64,000 bases of DNA from positions 561,251 through 625,250 of the forward strand of contig NZ_CM009578.1 in assembly GCF_002993885.1 (NCBI RefSeq). The letters are read 5' to 3'. Below the pieces are notes generated by a model. That model worked only from the letters and a program-made list of their open reading frames with translations, was not told where the DNA came from and made no database searches. A program made the position numbers and the translations under genes. The stretch comes from Sphingopyxis lindanitolerans. Lineage in GTDB: Bacteria; Pseudomonadota; Alphaproteobacteria; Sphingomonadales; Sphingomonadaceae. The stretch's first letter is position 1, and every line of letters begins with the position of its first letter. Positions 44,931 to 54,704 of this stretch are shown here, one piece after another.

Positions 44931-46204
44931 GCGATGCTCTCCAATGCTTGCGCCAGGTCGGCGATGATGTCGTCGATATGCTCGATGCCGACCGACACGC
45001 GCACCACGTCGGGACCGGCGCCGGCCTCGACCAGCTCGGCTTCGGAAAGCTGGCTGTGGGTGGTCGAGGCGGGGTGGATGATCAGCGAGCGCGTGTCGCC
45101 CAAATTGGCCAGGTGGCTGAACATCCTGACCGACGAGACGAGCTTGACCCCCGCGTCATACCCGCCCTTGAGGCCAAAGGTGAACACCGACCCGCCGCGA
45201 CCGCCGAGATATTTATTGGCAAGGCCATGATAGGGGCTGTCGGGCAGGCCGGCGTAGGAGACCCAGTCGATCTTCGGATGCGCTTTCAGCCATTGGGCAA
45301 GCTCGATCGCGTTGCTGCAATGCCGGTCCATGCGCAGCGCCAGCGTCTCCATGCCCGTCAGCGCGAGGAAGGCGTTCATCGGCGCGAGCGCCGGGCCGAG
45401 GTCGCGCAGGCCGAGCGTCCGCGCGGCGAGAATGAAGGCGAGATTACCGAACGCCTCGGTGAATTTCAGGCCGTGATAGGACGCATTGGGCTCGCTCAAC
45501 GTCGGATATTTGCCACCCTTCGCCCAGTCGAACGACCCCGCGTCGATCATCACCCCGCCGATCGCATTGCCGTGGCCGTTCAAAAATTTGGTCGTCGAAT
45601 GGACGACGATGTCGGCGCCATGCTCGATCGGGCGACACAACATCGGCGTCGCCATCGTATTGTCGACGATCAGCGGCACCCCGGCATCGTGCGCGACCTT
45701 CGCGATCGCCTCGATGTCCTGCACCACGCCGCCGGGGTTGGCGAGGCTTTCGATGAACACCGCGCGGGTGTTGTCGTTGATCGCGGCGGCGACATTGCCC
45801 GCATCGTCGGCATCGACGAAGCGCGTCGTCCACGCCATCTTGCGAAAGCTCTGCCCCATCTGGTTGAGCGAGCCGCCATAGAGTTTCTTCGCCGCGACGA
45901 TCTCGCACCCGGGCTCCATCAGCGTGTGAAAGGCCAGGAACTGCGCGGCATGGCCCGACGCCACCGCCAGCGCCGCCTGCCCGCCCTCCAGCGCCGCGAT
46001 CTTGCCCTCCAGCGCGCCGTTGGTCGGGTTCATGATCCGGGTGTAGATATTCCCGAATTCCTGAAGGTTGAACAGCCGCGCGGCGTGATCGACATCGTCG
46101 AACACATAGGAGGCGGTCTGATAGATCGGGGTGATCCGCGCCTTGGTCGTCGGATCGGGCGCGGTGCCGGCGTGGACCGCCAGCGTTTCGGGTTTCTGTG
46201 TCAT
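44927..46204 (-). CDS. metY: O-acetylhomoserine aminocarboxypropyltransferase (sulfhydrylase)
   Basis: A 425-residue Cys/Met-metabolism PLP enzyme. Features are [24 protein letters not shown], the cofactor Asp in IVDNTMATP, and the PLP lysine Lys206 in [12 protein letters not shown]. Length and the [14 protein letters not shown] segment fit the OAH sulfhydrylase subgroup rather than MetB or MetC. It makes homocysteine from O-acetylhomoserine. It is linked by ATGA overlaps to both neighbours. A methionine gamma-lyase-like activity yielding 2-oxobutyrate, and so propionyl-CoA, would also fit the cluster but is not shown. Confidence 0.88.
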   Translation of the reverse strand: MTQKPETLAVHAGTAPDPTTKARITPIYQTASYVFDDVDHAARLFNLQEFGNIYTRIMNPTNGALEGKIAALEGGQAALAVASGHAAQFLAFHTLMEPGCEIVAAKKLYGGSLNQMGQSFRKMAWTTRFVDADDAGNVAAAINDNTRAVFIESLANPGGVVQDIEAIAKVAHDAGVPLIVDNTMATPMLCRPIEHGADIVVHSTTKFLNGHGNAIGGVMIDAGSFDWAKGGKYPTLSEPNASYHGLKFTEAFGNLAFILAARTLGLRDLGPALAPMNAFLALTGMETLALRMDRHCSNAIELAQWLKAHPKIDWVSYAGLPDSPYHGLANKYLGGRGGSVFTFGLKGGYDAGVKLVSSVRMFSHLANLGDTRSLIIHPASTTHSQLSEAELVEAGAGPDVVRVSVGIEHIDDIIADLAQALESIA

Positions 46205-46566
46205 GCCGGAAAACCTTTCAGGAAAAGATAGAGGAAAGCACCGACGCCCAGCGACAGGGCGATGGGCGCCCCAACGCGATAGAAGGTCAGCGACTTGCTC
46301 TTGATCTTGCCGGTCGCCTTTTGCCGGACGATTTCGCTGGTCCCGCTGAACGCAAACAATGCGGCGACGCCGACCAGCGCGACCACGGCGATCATCGACG
46401 CGCGCGACGCGCCCGCCGCTTCCGTCCCGGTCGAAATCGCCAATACCCCGCCCAAGGTCAGCACCGACAATGACGTCAGATGCTTGAAATAGTCGTAGAG
46501 GAAGGTGTCGGCATCGTCTGCCCCCGGCGCGGCGCTTACCTTGGCTTCGTCGATGGTGTCGCTCAT
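46201..46566 (-). CDS. Small integral membrane protein of unknown function
   Basis: A 121-residue protein with a polar N terminus (about 30 residues) and three predicted helices ([46 protein letters not shown]). It overlaps the mutase stop and the metY start by 4 bases each, so it is translated with them. No family recognised. Its tight placement suggests a role linked to the mutase or the cluster, but nothing shows what. Confidence 0.75.
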   Translation of the reverse strand: MSDTIDEAKVSAAPGADDADTFLYDYFKHLTSLSVLTLGGVLAISTGTEAAGASRASMIAVVALVGVAALFAFSGTSEIVRQKATGKIKSKSLTFYRVGAPIALSLGVGAFLYLFLKGFPA

Positions 46567-48710
46567 GCGGCATCCTCCAATGGCGGCATATTGTGGCCGA
46601 GCAGGCGCAGCACGTCGGCGGCGCATTCGACCACGTTCGAGCCGGGGCCATAGATGCCCTGCACCCCGGCGTCGCGCAGATAATCATAATCCTGCGGCGG
46701 GATGACGCCGCCCGCGATGACCTTGATGTCGGTGCGGCCGGCCTCGCGCAGCTTGGCGATCAGTTCGGGGATCAGCGTCTTGTGCCCCGCCGCGAGGCTC
46801 GACGCGCCGACGACATCGACGCCCGAATCGAGCGCCAGCACCACCGTCTCCTCGGGCGTCTGGAACAGCGGCCCCGACACGACGTCGAACCCCATGTCGC
46901 CGAACGCCGAGGCGATGACGTTCGCGCCGCGATCATGCCCGTCCTGTCCCATCTTGGCGACGAGCAGCTTCGGCTTGCGCCCCATGCGCCGTTCGACCGC
47001 GGCAACGCCGTCGATCACCGCCTGCCAGCGCGGGTCGCCCGCATAAGGCGCGGCATAGACGCCCTTCACCGGCGTCGGCTGGGTGCCATAACGCTCGAAG
47101 CTTTCCTCCATCGCCGACGAAATCTCGCCGAGCGTCGCGCGCGCGCGCGCCGCCTCGACCGCGAGCGCGAGCAGGTTGTTCTCGATGCTCGACTGCCCCG
47201 CCGCGCCGTCGCGCAGCGCCTTCAGCGCCGCCTGGCACGTACTTTCGTCGCGGTTCGCCTTGGTCTTGTTGATCCGCGCGATCTGGCCTTCGCGCACCTT
47301 GGCGTTATCGACCTCGAGCGTTTCGAGCAGGTCTTCATCCTTCAGGCGATATTTGTTCACCCCGACGATCACATCGTCGCCGCGATCGACGCGCGCCTGC
47401 CGCGCCGCGGCGGCGGTTTCGATCATCGCCTTGGGCCAGCCTGCGGCGACGGCCTTCGCCATGCCGCCTTCCTTTTCGACGCGCTCGATGATCTCCCACG
47501 CCTTGTCGACCAGCTCCTGGGTCAGCGCCTCGACATAGTATGAGCCGCCGAGCGGATCGACGACCTTGGTCATCCCGGTTTCTTCCTGGATGACGATCTG
47601 GGTGTTGCGCGCGATGCGCGCCGAAAAATCGGTTGGCAGCGCGATCGCTTCGTCGAGCGCGTTGGTGTGCAGCGACTGCGTCCCGCCCAGCATCGCCGCC
47701 ATCGCCTCGATCGTCGTGCGCATGACATTGTTATAGGGGTCCTGCTCGGTGAGCGAGACACCCGAGGTCTGGCAATGCGTCCGCAGCATCTTCGACCGCT
47801 CGTCCCTGGCGCCAAGGTTGGTCATCACGCGGTGCCACAGCACTCGCGCGGCGCGCAGCTTGGCGATCTCCATGAAAAAATTCATGCCGATCGCAAAGAA
47901 GAAGGACAGACGCCCCGCGAATTTGTCGATGTCGAGGCCGCTCGCGACGCCATAGCGCACATATTCGGCGCCGTCGGCGATGGTGAAGGCCAGTTCCTGC
48001 ACCTGCGTCGCCCCGGCTTCCTGCATATGATAGCCGCTGATCGAGATGCTGTTGAACTTCGGCATCTCGCGGCTGGTGTAGCCGAAGATGTCCGAGATGA
48101 TCCGCATCGAGGGTTCGGGCGGGTAGATATAGGTGTTGCGGACCATGAACTCCTTGAGGATGTCGTTCTGGATCGTCCCGTCGAGCAATTTGCGGTCGAC
48201 CCCCTGCTCCTCGCCCGCGACGATGAAGAAGGCGAGGATGGGGATCACCGCGCCGTTCATGGTCATCGAAACCGACATCTGGTCGAGCGGGATGCCGTCG
48301 AACAGGATCTTCATATCCTCGACGCTATCGATCGCGACCCCCGCCTTGCCGACATCGCCGGTGACGCGCGGGTGATCGCTGTCATAGCCGCGGTGCGTCG
48401 CGAGGTCGAAAGCGACCGACAGCCCCTTCTGCCCCGCCGCAAGGTTGCGGCGATAGAAAGCGTTCGATTCCTCGGCGGTCGAAAAGCCCGCATATTGCCG
48501 GATCGTCCACGGCCGCCCCGCATACATCGACGCGCGCACGCCGCGGGTGAAGGGCGCGAAACCGGGCAGGCCCGGATCAACCTGCACATCCTCGGCGGTA
48601 TAGAGCGGCTTGACGTCGATCCCCTCGGCCGTGTGCCAGGTCAGATCGCGGCCCTTCACTTCCTTGTCGGCGGCGGCGGCCCATTGGTCGATGGTCGGCT
48701 TGTCGGTCAT
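46563..48710 (-). CDS. scpA: Methylmalonyl-CoA mutase
   Basis: A 715-residue large-subunit-type mutase. The N-terminal TIM barrel has [18 protein letters not shown] and [15 protein letters not shown]. The C-terminal cobalamin domain has the DxHxxG motif in [16 protein letters not shown] and the GxSx-type loops [10 protein letters not shown] and [11 protein letters not shown]. It converts methylmalonyl-CoA to succinyl-CoA using adenosylcobalamin. Length fits the single-chain bacterial enzyme. A structured repeat separates it from mce. Confidence 0.96.
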   Translation of the reverse strand: MTDKPTIDQWAAAADKEVKGRDLTWHTAEGIDVKPLYTAEDVQVDPGLPGFAPFTRGVRASMYAGRPWTIRQYAGFSTAEESNAFYRRNLAAGQKGLSVAFDLATHRGYDSDHPRVTGDVGKAGVAIDSVEDMKILFDGIPLDQMSVSMTMNGAVIPILAFFIVAGEEQGVDRKLLDGTIQNDILKEFMVRNTYIYPPEPSMRIISDIFGYTSREMPKFNSISISGYHMQEAGATQVQELAFTIADGAEYVRYGVASGLDIDKFAGRLSFFFAIGMNFFMEIAKLRAARVLWHRVMTNLGARDERSKMLRTHCQTSGVSLTEQDPYNNVMRTTIEAMAAMLGGTQSLHTNALDEAIALPTDFSARIARNTQIVIQEETGMTKVVDPLGGSYYVEALTQELVDKAWEIIERVEKEGGMAKAVAAGWPKAMIETAAAARQARVDRGDDVIVGVNKYRLKDEDLLETLEVDNAKVREGQIARINKTKANRDESTCQAALKALRDGAAGQSSIENNLLALAVEAARARATLGEISSAMEESFERYGTQPTPVKGVYAAPYAGDPRWQAVIDGVAAVERRMGRKPKLLVAKMGQDGHDRGANVIASAFGDMGFDVVSGPLFQTPEETVVLALDSGVDVVGASSLAAGHKTLIPELIAKLREAGRTDIKVIAGGVIPPQDYDYLRDAGVQGIYGPGSNVVECAADVLRLLGHNMPPLEDAA

Positions 48711-48730
48711 AATCGTATCTCAACCTCATT

Positions 48731-48907
48731 CCCCTCTCCCCTTGCGGGAGAGGGTTGCGAAAACTTGGCGGCTTGCCGCCTAGTTGAAGCTGGGTGAGGG
48801 GTTGCGGTCCAAAGGACCGCGCGAGCGTCGCTCGCAACCCCTCATCCAACTGCGGCTAGCCGCTGAAGCGGCAAGCCTTCGTATCCTTCTCCCGCAAGGG
48901 GAGAAGG
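48731..48907. repeat. Long palindromic repeat element between mce and mutase
   Basis: Outer hairpins CCCTCTCCC-CTTGC-GGGAGAGGG (48732-48754) and CTTCTCCCGC-AAGGGGAGAAGG (48885-48907) bracket inverted pairs such as TGAGGGGTTGCG (48795-48806) with CGCAACCCCTCA (48833-48844). The first hairpin has the same arms as the two ends of the DUF559 cassette at 24340-24803. The element ends 3 bases before the mce stop. Confidence 0.75.
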
Positions 48908-48910
48908 ACT

Positions 48911-49351
48911 TTAGTGCCCGCCCTTCGGCGTCTCCATAATCTCGGTCAGCACCCCGCCCATGTCGCGCGGATGGACGAAGAAGATCAAAGTCCCGTGCGC
49001 CCCGATCCGCGGCTCCCCCAGCACCCGCTTGCCCAGCGCCTCGAACGCGGCCTTGGCGGCATGAATGTCGGGCACTTCATAGCACATATGATGCTGCCCC
49101 CCCGCCGGGTTCTTCTCGAGGAACCCCGCGATCGAGGTGTTGCCGGGCAGCGGCTCGACCAGTTCGATCTGCGTGCCCGTAAGCGCTCCATCGGCGCCGG
49201 GCGTATCGACGAAACAGACCTTCACGCCCTGATCGGCGATGTCGAACGGCTCGTGAATCGTCGTCGCGCCCATCACGTCGCGGTAAAAGACGATGCTGTC
49301 GGCGATCGAGGGCGTCGCGACGCCGATATGGTTGAGGCGGCCCAGTTTCAT
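48911..49351 (-). CDS. mce: Methylmalonyl-CoA epimerase
   Basis: A 146-residue VOC-fold protein. It begins MKLGRLNHIGVATPSIADSI with the first metal His (His8), and continues with IELVEP, HHMCYEVPDIHAAKA and GVLTEIMETPKGGH, the expected metal and catalytic positions. It interconverts S- and R-methylmalonyl-CoA between PccAB and the mutase. GAGGAGAAGATT precedes the ATG. Its first 62 bases are nearly duplicated at 50220-50281. Confidence 0.93.
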   Translation of the reverse strand: MKLGRLNHIGVATPSIADSIVFYRDVMGATTIHEPFDIADQGVKVCFVDTPGADGALTGTQIELVEPLPGNTSIAGFLEKNPAGGQHHMCYEVPDIHAAKAAFEALGKRVLGEPRIGAHGTLIFFVHPRDMGGVLTEIMETPKGGH

Positions 49352-49361
49352 AATCTTCTCC

Positions 49362-50117
49362 TCAGCAACCCGGCACCCGATCCTTGCCGACCAGTTCATA
49401 TTTGCCATCGTTCAGCACATATTGCTGCTTGAACGACCGCGTGCCGGTGTAGGCGACGGTAAAGCTCTTGTCGGGAATCGCGGCGGCGATCCGCCCGTCA
49501 TAGTCCTGCTCGGTCTGGCCGATCCCGGCGCCCGAGCTCATCGAATCGGTGAAGCCGCCGCGATCGACGGGGCCGTCGGGGGTCAGTTCGGTGACGACCG
49601 CGGAACTGACCGCGCAGCCCTGCCACACGCCGCCGCCCGCGGTGACCAGATAGGGGTTACGGCCGAGCAGATTGGTGAAGGCCCAACTCGTCGCGCCATT
49701 GCCGATCGTGCCGACCGCACCCAGGTCGATCCATTCGCCCTGCCTGACCCAGCCGTTCGGGCTCGATTTCAGATAGTGGATCGCGTTGAGCCCACCATCG
49801 CCATGCCCCGCCTCGTCGAGCCCGCCGACGCTCAGCAGCACAGCGACATCGTCCGCCAGCAGATGGATCGCGACGGGTCGGAACTGATAGCTGCGATCGT
49901 CGATCACGCGCTCGGCCTCCACCTTGGCGCCTTTCGGCAGTGCGAAGGCTGCGCGGAACGCGGCGTCGATCGTCATGTCCTCGTCGCTGCCGAGCACGAC
50001 CGGGAAGGCCTCCTTGACCACCCCGACCGGCGTGTCAGGATCGAACGCCGACGCCGCAGGCGCGGCCAACAGGGCCGGAGCCATCAGAAGAGCGAGAAAG
50101 GAATTACGCCACGACAC
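49362..50117 (-). CDS. Secreted protein of unknown function
   Basis: A 251-residue protein from a GTG start with a signal peptide (SWRNSFLALLMAPALLAAPA, cleavage near ASA). The mature part is rich in Gly and small residues (ADDVAVLLSVGGLDEAGHGDGG, GAVGTIGNGATSWAFTNLLG) and ends KDRVPGC with a terminal Cys. No family recognised. The frame is open further upstream through a palindromic repeat into a copy of the mce 5' end, giving a possible 306-residue fusion from GTG 50282; the signal peptide makes that unlikely. It splits pccB from mce and looks inserted. Confidence 0.7.
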   Translation of the reverse strand: MSWRNSFLALLMAPALLAAPAASAFDPDTPVGVVKEAFPVVLGSDEDMTIDAAFRAAFALPKGAKVEAERVIDDRSYQFRPVAIHLLADDVAVLLSVGGLDEAGHGDGGLNAIHYLKSSPNGWVRQGEWIDLGAVGTIGNGATSWAFTNLLGRNPYLVTAGGGVWQGCAVSSAVVTELTPDGPVDRGGFTDSMSSGAGIGQTEQDYDGRIAAAIPDKSFTVAYTGTRSFKQQYVLNDGKYELVGKDRVPGC

Positions 50118-50125
50118 CCACCCAC

Positions 50126-50223
50126 CGTCATTGCGAGGAGCCGCAGGCGACGCGGCAATCCCCAGCCCGCCAGCTTGCGCAAGATCGAAGGCTGGAGATT
50201 GCTTCGCTTCGCTCGCAATGACG
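50126..50223. repeat. Palindromic intergenic repeat, family A copy 2
   Basis: Starts CGTCATTGCGAGG and ends CTCGCAATGACG, with GCGGCAATCCCCAGC and GGCTGGAGATTGC as inner arms. Its right end runs straight into the duplicated mce fragment, sharing the bases GACG. Its reverse translation (IASEAKQS) is open and fuses neighbouring frames. Confidence 0.85.
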
Positions 50224-50282
50224 ATGCTGTCGGCGATCGACGGCGTCGCGACGCCGATATGGTTGAGACGGCCCAGTTTCAC
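50220..50282 (-). pseudogene. Duplicated 5' fragment of mce
   Basis: Bases 50220-50281 match 49289-50 region of intact mce (49289-49350) at 60 of 62 positions and encode the same first 20 residues from a GTG instead of ATG. Only the 5' end is present; a palindromic repeat follows. The GTG overlaps the stop of the 84-residue membrane protein (GTGA), which looks like the original operon junction. Confidence 0.8.
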
Positions 50283-50533
50283 CTAGAAAATATCCATACT
50301 AATGTTGCCATGAAAAACAGTCCTATTGCGACTGTCACTTTCTGAAGAAAACCAAGCTCGGCATCAAATCGCGCCGTATCTTCCGATCGGCGAAGAACAA
50401 ACTGCTGCCTGCCCCGACGAGGAATTTTCAATTCGCCAGTCCGCCGAGCCGAAATCACTGTCATTGTCGGCAATGCGACGATCATCAGCATCAACGGCAC
50501 GATATAAATAGCGAGGCTTCTCAACTCATCCAT
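50279..50533 (-). CDS. Small membrane protein downstream of pccB
   Basis: An 84-residue protein with a helix near the N terminus (LAIYIVPLMLMIVALPTM), a basic middle (RRTGELKIPRRGRQQFVLRR) and a C-terminal helix (VTVAIGLFFMATLVWIF). Its ATG overlaps the pccB stop (TGATG) and its own TGA overlaps the GTG of the mce fragment. No family recognised. The coupling on both sides suggests a real gene of the propionate operon. Confidence 0.72.
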   Translation of the reverse strand: MDELRSLAIYIVPLMLMIVALPTMTVISARRTGELKIPRRGRQQFVLRRSEDTARFDAELGFLQKVTVAIGLFFMATLVWIFSR

Positions 50534-52065
50534 CACAGCGGAATATTGTCATGCTTCTTCCACGGATTCTCCAACTGCTTGTTCCGCAGCTTCCGCAGCC
50601 CCAGCGCGATCCGCCGCCGCGTCGAGTGCGGATAGATCACCTCGTCGATGTAACCGCGCTGCGCCGCGACGAAGGGATTGGCGAAGCGGTCCTCATATTC
50701 CTTCGTGCGTTCAGCGATCTTTTCGGGATCGCCGATGTCGCTGCGAAAGATGATTTCCACTGCGCCCTTCGCGCCCATCACCGCGATCTCGGCAGTCGGC
50801 CACGCATAGTTCAGATCGCCGCGCAGATGCTTTGACGCCATCACGTCATAAGCGCCGCCATAGGCCTTGCGCGTGATCACCGTGATCTTGGGCACCGTCG
50901 CCTCGGCATAAGCGAAGAGCAGCTTCGCGCCATGCTTGATGATGCCGCCATATTCCTGCGCCGTGCCGGGCAGGAAGCCGGGGACATCAACAAAGGTGAC
51001 GATCGGAATCTCGAACGCATCGCAGAAACGGACGAAGCGCGCCGCCTTCTTCGACGAATTGATGTCGAGCACCCCCGCGAGCACCAGCGGCTGGTTCGCG
51101 ACGATGCCGATCGTGCGTCCCTCGATGCGGCCGAAGCCGCAGATGATGTTGCCCGCGTGCGCCGGCTGCACCTCGAAGAAATCGCCTTCGTCGATCGTCT
51201 TGCGGATCAGTTCGTGCATGTCATAGGGCTGGTTCGCGTTCGGCGGGATCAGCGTGTCGAGGCTGGTTTCCTTGCGGTCATAAGGATCGCTCGTCGGACG
51301 GACCGGCACGCCGCTGCGGTTGTTTTCGGGCAGATAGTCAAAAAAATCGCGCGCCGCGAGCAGCGCCTCGATGTCATTTTCGAACGCCAGATCGGCGACC
51401 GAGCTTTTCGTCGTGTGGGTGATCGCGCCGCCGAGTTCTTCCTGCGTGACGACCTCGTTGGTGACGGTTTTGACAACATCGGGGCCGGTGACGAACATAT
51501 AGCTGCTGTCCTTCACCATGAAAATGAAGTCGGTCATCGCCGGGCTGTAAACCGCGCCGCCCGCGCATGGCCCCATGATCAGGCTGATCTGCGGGACGAC
51601 GCCGCTGGCGAGCACATTCTTCTGGAACACGTCGGCATAGCCGCCGAGCGACGCCACGCCTTCCTGAATGCGCGCGCCGCCGCTGTCGTTCAGGCCGATC
51701 ACCGGCGCCCCGACGAGCATCGCCTTTTCCATGACCTTGCAGATCTTTTCGGCGTGGCGTTTCGACAGCGAGCCGCCGAAAACCGTGAAATCCTGGCTGA
51801 AGACATAGACGAGGCGGCCGTTGATCGTCCCCGATCCGGTGACGACGCCGTCGCCCGGAATTTTCTGGTCCTGCATTCCGAAATCGACGCAATCATGCTC
51901 GACATAGGTGTCGAGTTCCTCGAACGAGCCATGATCGAGCAGCACGTCGAGCCGCTCGCGCGCGGTCAGCTTGCCCTTGGCATGCTGCGCATCGATGCGC
52001 TTCTGCCCGCCGCCCAGAGCGGCGGCGGCACGGCGGCCTTCCATTTCGGTGATATTGGCGGACAT
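50533..52065 (-). CDS. pccB: Propionyl-CoA carboxylase beta subunit (carboxyltransferase)
   Basis: A 510-residue crotonase-fold carboxyltransferase. It has [34 protein letters not shown] (oxyanion hole), and in the C-terminal half [24 protein letters not shown] and [10 protein letters not shown]. It transfers CO2 from biotin of PccA to propionyl-CoA. The ATG chosen follows GGGAGAGCCGC. It heads the minus-strand propionyl-CoA cluster and is divergent from the short-chain-acyl regulator. Confidence 0.95.
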   Translation of the reverse strand: MSANITEMEGRRAAAALGGGQKRIDAQHAKGKLTARERLDVLLDHGSFEELDTYVEHDCVDFGMQDQKIPGDGVVTGSGTINGRLVYVFSQDFTVFGGSLSKRHAEKICKVMEKAMLVGAPVIGLNDSGGARIQEGVASLGGYADVFQKNVLASGVVPQISLIMGPCAGGAVYSPAMTDFIFMVKDSSYMFVTGPDVVKTVTNEVVTQEELGGAITHTTKSSVADLAFENDIEALLAARDFFDYLPENNRSGVPVRPTSDPYDRKETSLDTLIPPNANQPYDMHELIRKTIDEGDFFEVQPAHAGNIICGFGRIEGRTIGIVANQPLVLAGVLDINSSKKAARFVRFCDAFEIPIVTFVDVPGFLPGTAQEYGGIIKHGAKLLFAYAEATVPKITVITRKAYGGAYDVMASKHLRGDLNYAWPTAEIAVMGAKGAVEIIFRSDIGDPEKIAERTKEYEDRFANPFVAAQRGYIDEVIYPHSTRRRIALGLRKLRNKQLENPWKKHDNIPL

Positions 52066-52143
52066 GCGGCTCTCCCACGAAATTGGCCCACGGCATTGGA
52101 CAGCTTCCCCTGCCCGTTTGGCGGCAGCGACGCAAATGTGAAC

Positions 52144-52173
52144 TTGCAAAGTTGCAAAGTATCAATTTGCAAA
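52144..52173. promoter_or_regulatory. TTGCAAA operator-like array
   Basis: TTGCAAA occurs at 52144-52150 and 52152-52158, and the perfect palindrome TTTGCAAA at 52166-52173, all in the 123-base gap between pccB and the divergent regulator. RamB/MccR/PrpR-type regulators with the same domain layout bind TTTGCAAA-like boxes. Autoregulation and control of pccB are inferred. Confidence 0.65.
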
Positions 52174-52188
52174 CTAACCTGTCGCGCG

Positions 52189-53598
52189 ATGGTGCAGTCA
52201 CGACTCTACGCTGGGCGGCAACTTCGCCAACTTCGGGAAGCCCGCGCCCTCCGCCAGGCCGACTTCGCGGCGCGGCTCGGCATCTCGGCCTCCTATCTCA
52301 GCCAGATCGAGCATGACGGCCGGCCGCTCACCCCCGTCCTGCTCGACCGGTTGCAAAAGCTCTTCCCGCTCGAATGGGAGGAGGTCGCCGCCGACACCGG
52401 CGACCGCCGCGCCGCGGCGCTGCGCGAAGCCGCCGCCGACCCGCTGTTCGCCCCCGCGCCGATCGCGCCCGATCAGCTCGAACGCGCGGCGCTGCAACAG
52501 CCGCAGCTCGCCGACCAGTTCGTCGCGCTCCATGCCGCCTATCGCCGCGCCGGGCAGCGGCTCCAGATCATCGACGAAGCCCTGACCGGCGGCACCGCCG
52601 AGGGCAGCCGCCTGCCGTGGGAGGAGGTGCGCGACTGGTTCCACGACGCGGGCAATTATGTCGACAGTATCGACCGCGCCGCCGAGGCGCTGGCGGGGCA
52701 GCTTCGTGGGCGCGACCCGTCGCCCGCGATCGAGACGATCGAGCGGCGGTTGCGCGATGCGCTCGGCATCTCGATCGTCTATCATCAGGCGCAGGCGCTG
52801 CGCGACTATGACGCGACGATGCGCCACCTCGTCATCGACCCGTCGCAGCCGCCCGAAAGCCGCCGCTTCCAGCTCGCGCACCAACTCGCCGCACTCGCGC
52901 TCGCGGGCGAGATCGCCGCGGTGGTCGAGGCGTCGCCGCTGCGCACCGCGGCGGCGCGCCAGTTGCTGCACGTCGGCCTCGCCAATTACGCCGCGGGCGC
53001 GGTGCTGATGCCCTACACCCCCTTTCGCGCCAGCGCCCGCGCGGTGCGGCACGACATCGACCGGCTGCGCATGGACTATGGCGTCAGCTTCGAGCAGGCG
53101 TGCCACCGCCTCTCGACCCTCCAACGCCCCGGTGCGCGCGGTATCCCGATGTTTTTCTGCCGCGTCGATATGGCGGGCAACATCACCAAGCGCCACAGTG
53201 CGACGCGGCTGCAATTCGCACGCTTCGGCGGCGCCTGCCCCTTGTGGGTCGTCCACGAAGCGGCGGCGATCCCCGACCGCATCCTGTTCCAGCTCGCCGA
53301 GACGCCCGATGGTCTGCGCTATGTGTCGATGGCAAAGGGGCTGGTGAAGCCGTCGGGCAGCTATGCGCGATCCCCGCGCCGCTACGCCGTCGCACTCGGG
53401 TGCGAGGCGCAATATGCCGCCGATTTCGTCTATGCCGACGGGGTCGATGTCGCTGCCCCCCAAAGCGCCGCGCGGATCGGCCTGTCGTGCCGCATCTGCC
53501 CGCGCGACGATTGCGACCAGCGCGCCTTCCCGCCCAGTGACCGCCCGATCCTCGTCGACCCCGACCGCCGGGGCGTGGTGCCTTACCGGATTGGATGA
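52189..53598 (+). CDS. XRE-family short-chain acyl-CoA regulator (ScfR/RamB/MccR-type)
   Basis: A 469-residue regulator. The N-terminal helix-turn-helix (about residues 5-60, QADFAARLGISASYLSQIE) is followed by a middle IrrE-like domain and a C-terminal domain with Cys pairs (FFCRVD, LSCRICPRDDCDQR), the DUF2083 signature of the RamB/PrpR/MccR group that senses acyl-CoA or related metabolites. It is divergent from pccB and is the likely activator or repressor of the propionyl-CoA cluster. The long open frame upstream of 52189 is antisense to pccB. Confidence 0.92.
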   Translation: MVQSRLYAGRQLRQLREARALRQADFAARLGISASYLSQIEHDGRPLTPVLLDRLQKLFPLEWEEVAADTGDRRAAALREAAADPLFAPAPIAPDQLERAALQQPQLADQFVALHAAYRRAGQRLQIIDEALTGGTAEGSRLPWEEVRDWFHDAGNYVDSIDRAAEALAGQLRGRDPSPAIETIERRLRDALGISIVYHQAQALRDYDATMRHLVIDPSQPPESRRFQLAHQLAALALAGEIAAVVEASPLRTAAARQLLHVGLANYAAGAVLMPYTPFRASARAVRHDIDRLRMDYGVSFEQACHRLSTLQRPGARGIPMFFCRVDMAGNITKRHSATRLQFARFGGACPLWVVHEAAAIPDRILFQLAETPDGLRYVSMAKGLVKPSGSYARSPRRYAVALGCEAQYAADFVYADGVDVAAPQSAARIGLSCRICPRDDCDQRAFPPSDRPILVDPDRRGVVPYRIG

Positions 53599-53629
53599 TC
53601 CGCTCCCCTCCGCAAGCGGGAGGGGGAAT

Positions 53630-54646
53630 TTACACCTTCACAATCCCTCGCTCGATCAGGCTGTGCGCCGTCGCCAGGATCGCTTCCTCGGGCGGCCGCA
53701 TCGTCCAGCCGAGCGTTTCCATCGCGTGACGGCTGTCGCCGCCGCGAACATTACCGAGTTCGGCGACGAGTTGCTTGAGTTCGGGGCGGACCAGCGCGAA
53801 GATCTTGAGCAGCCAGTCGGGCATCTTGCGCGTCGGCACCTTTTTCGCCTGTTCGCCCAGGTTCGCGGTCAGCATGTTTGCGACGTCGATCATCTTCAGG
53901 AACGGCCCCGAACAGACATAGCGCTCGTCACGGATATCGGGCGCGGTCAGCGCGCGATAATGGAGGTCGGCAACGTCGCGCACATCGATGATGCCAAAAC
54001 CGATGTCGGGGCACATCGGCACCTTGCCCTCAAGCAATTGCTTCACCAGTTCGATCGAAGTCGACAGATCGTCGGAGAGCAACGGCCCGAACACCGCCGC
54101 GGGATTGACCGAGGCGAATTCCATGCCGCCGCCCTCGGCCGCGATCCAGTCGCGGGCGGCGCGCTCGGCGATCGTCTTCGAGCGCGGATAGGCCATGACG
54201 CCGGGGTTATCGAGATTGGTCCAGTCGGCTTCGGCATAGATGCCGCCGCCGTCGCCATGGCCATAAGCGATCGCCGCCATCGACGAGGTCATCACGAAGC
54301 GCTTGATCCCCGCCGCCCGCGCGAAACGCAGCGCGCGGAGCGCGCCCTCGCGCGCCGGAACGATCAACTCGTCGGGATGCTTGGGCACGCCGAGCGGAAA
54401 GGGCGAGGCGACGTGGGCGACATGGGTGCAGCCGGCGATGCTTTCGGCCCAGCCCGCGTCATGCTCCAGATCGGCGGCAAAGACTTTCAGCCGGTCGTTG
54501 TCGACGTTCAGCCAACCCCGCACCTCGGGCTCGCGCGTCAGGCTGCGGACCGTGGCGTGGATGGTCCAGCCATTGTCGATGAGTTGGCGGATCAGGAAGC
54601 CCGCAATATAGCCGCTGCCTCCGGTAACCAATGCCGTGCCGACCAT
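53630..54646 (-). CDS. NAD(P)-dependent epimerase/dehydratase (dihydroflavonol reductase-like)
   Basis: A 338-residue extended SDR. It begins TALVTGGSGYIAGFLIRQL (Rossmann loop), has FVMTSSMAAIAYG (catalytic Ser region) and YPRSK (YxxxK), and resembles the DFR/cinnamoyl-CoA reductase-type aldehyde reductases. Substrate unknown. Confidence 0.88.
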   Translation of the reverse strand: MVGTALVTGGSGYIAGFLIRQLIDNGWTIHATVRSLTREPEVRGWLNVDNDRLKVFAADLEHDAGWAESIAGCTHVAHVASPFPLGVPKHPDELIVPAREGALRALRFARAAGIKRFVMTSSMAAIAYGHGDGGGIYAEADWTNLDNPGVMAYPRSKTIAERAARDWIAAEGGGMEFASVNPAAVFGPLLSDDLSTSIELVKQLLEGKVPMCPDIGFGIIDVRDVADLHYRALTAPDIRDERYVCSGPFLKMIDVANMLTANLGEQAKKVPTRKMPDWLLKIFALVRPELKQLVAELGNVRGGDSRHAMETLGWTMRPPEEAILATAHSLIERGIVKV

Positions 54647-54704
54647 ATGCCCTCCCCTCGCTTTTCCACGAGAGAATAGCGCATAAGGGTTGCAGGCCGA
54701 AACC

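Noticed and set aside
42309..45230. 973-codon plus-strand open frame
   Set aside because: It is antisense to pccA and bioB, rich in Arg, His and Asp, and has no domain pattern. In GC-rich DNA such long shadow frames are common.
46204..48730. Cobalamin or SAM riboswitch near the mutase and metY genes
   Set aside because: The genes overlap with no leader space, and the gap before the mutase is a palindromic repeat without the expected B12-box or SAM-II features.
49362..50282. 306-residue fusion of mce start, repeat and secreted protein
   Set aside because: The middle is a translated palindromic repeat and a signal peptide begins at the internal GTG at 50117, so a fused product is unlikely though the frame is open.
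50932..52188. N-terminal extension of the short-chain acyl regulator frame
   Set aside because: It is antisense to pccB; the helix-turn-helix begins right after the ATG at 52189, where the operator boxes also place the gene start.
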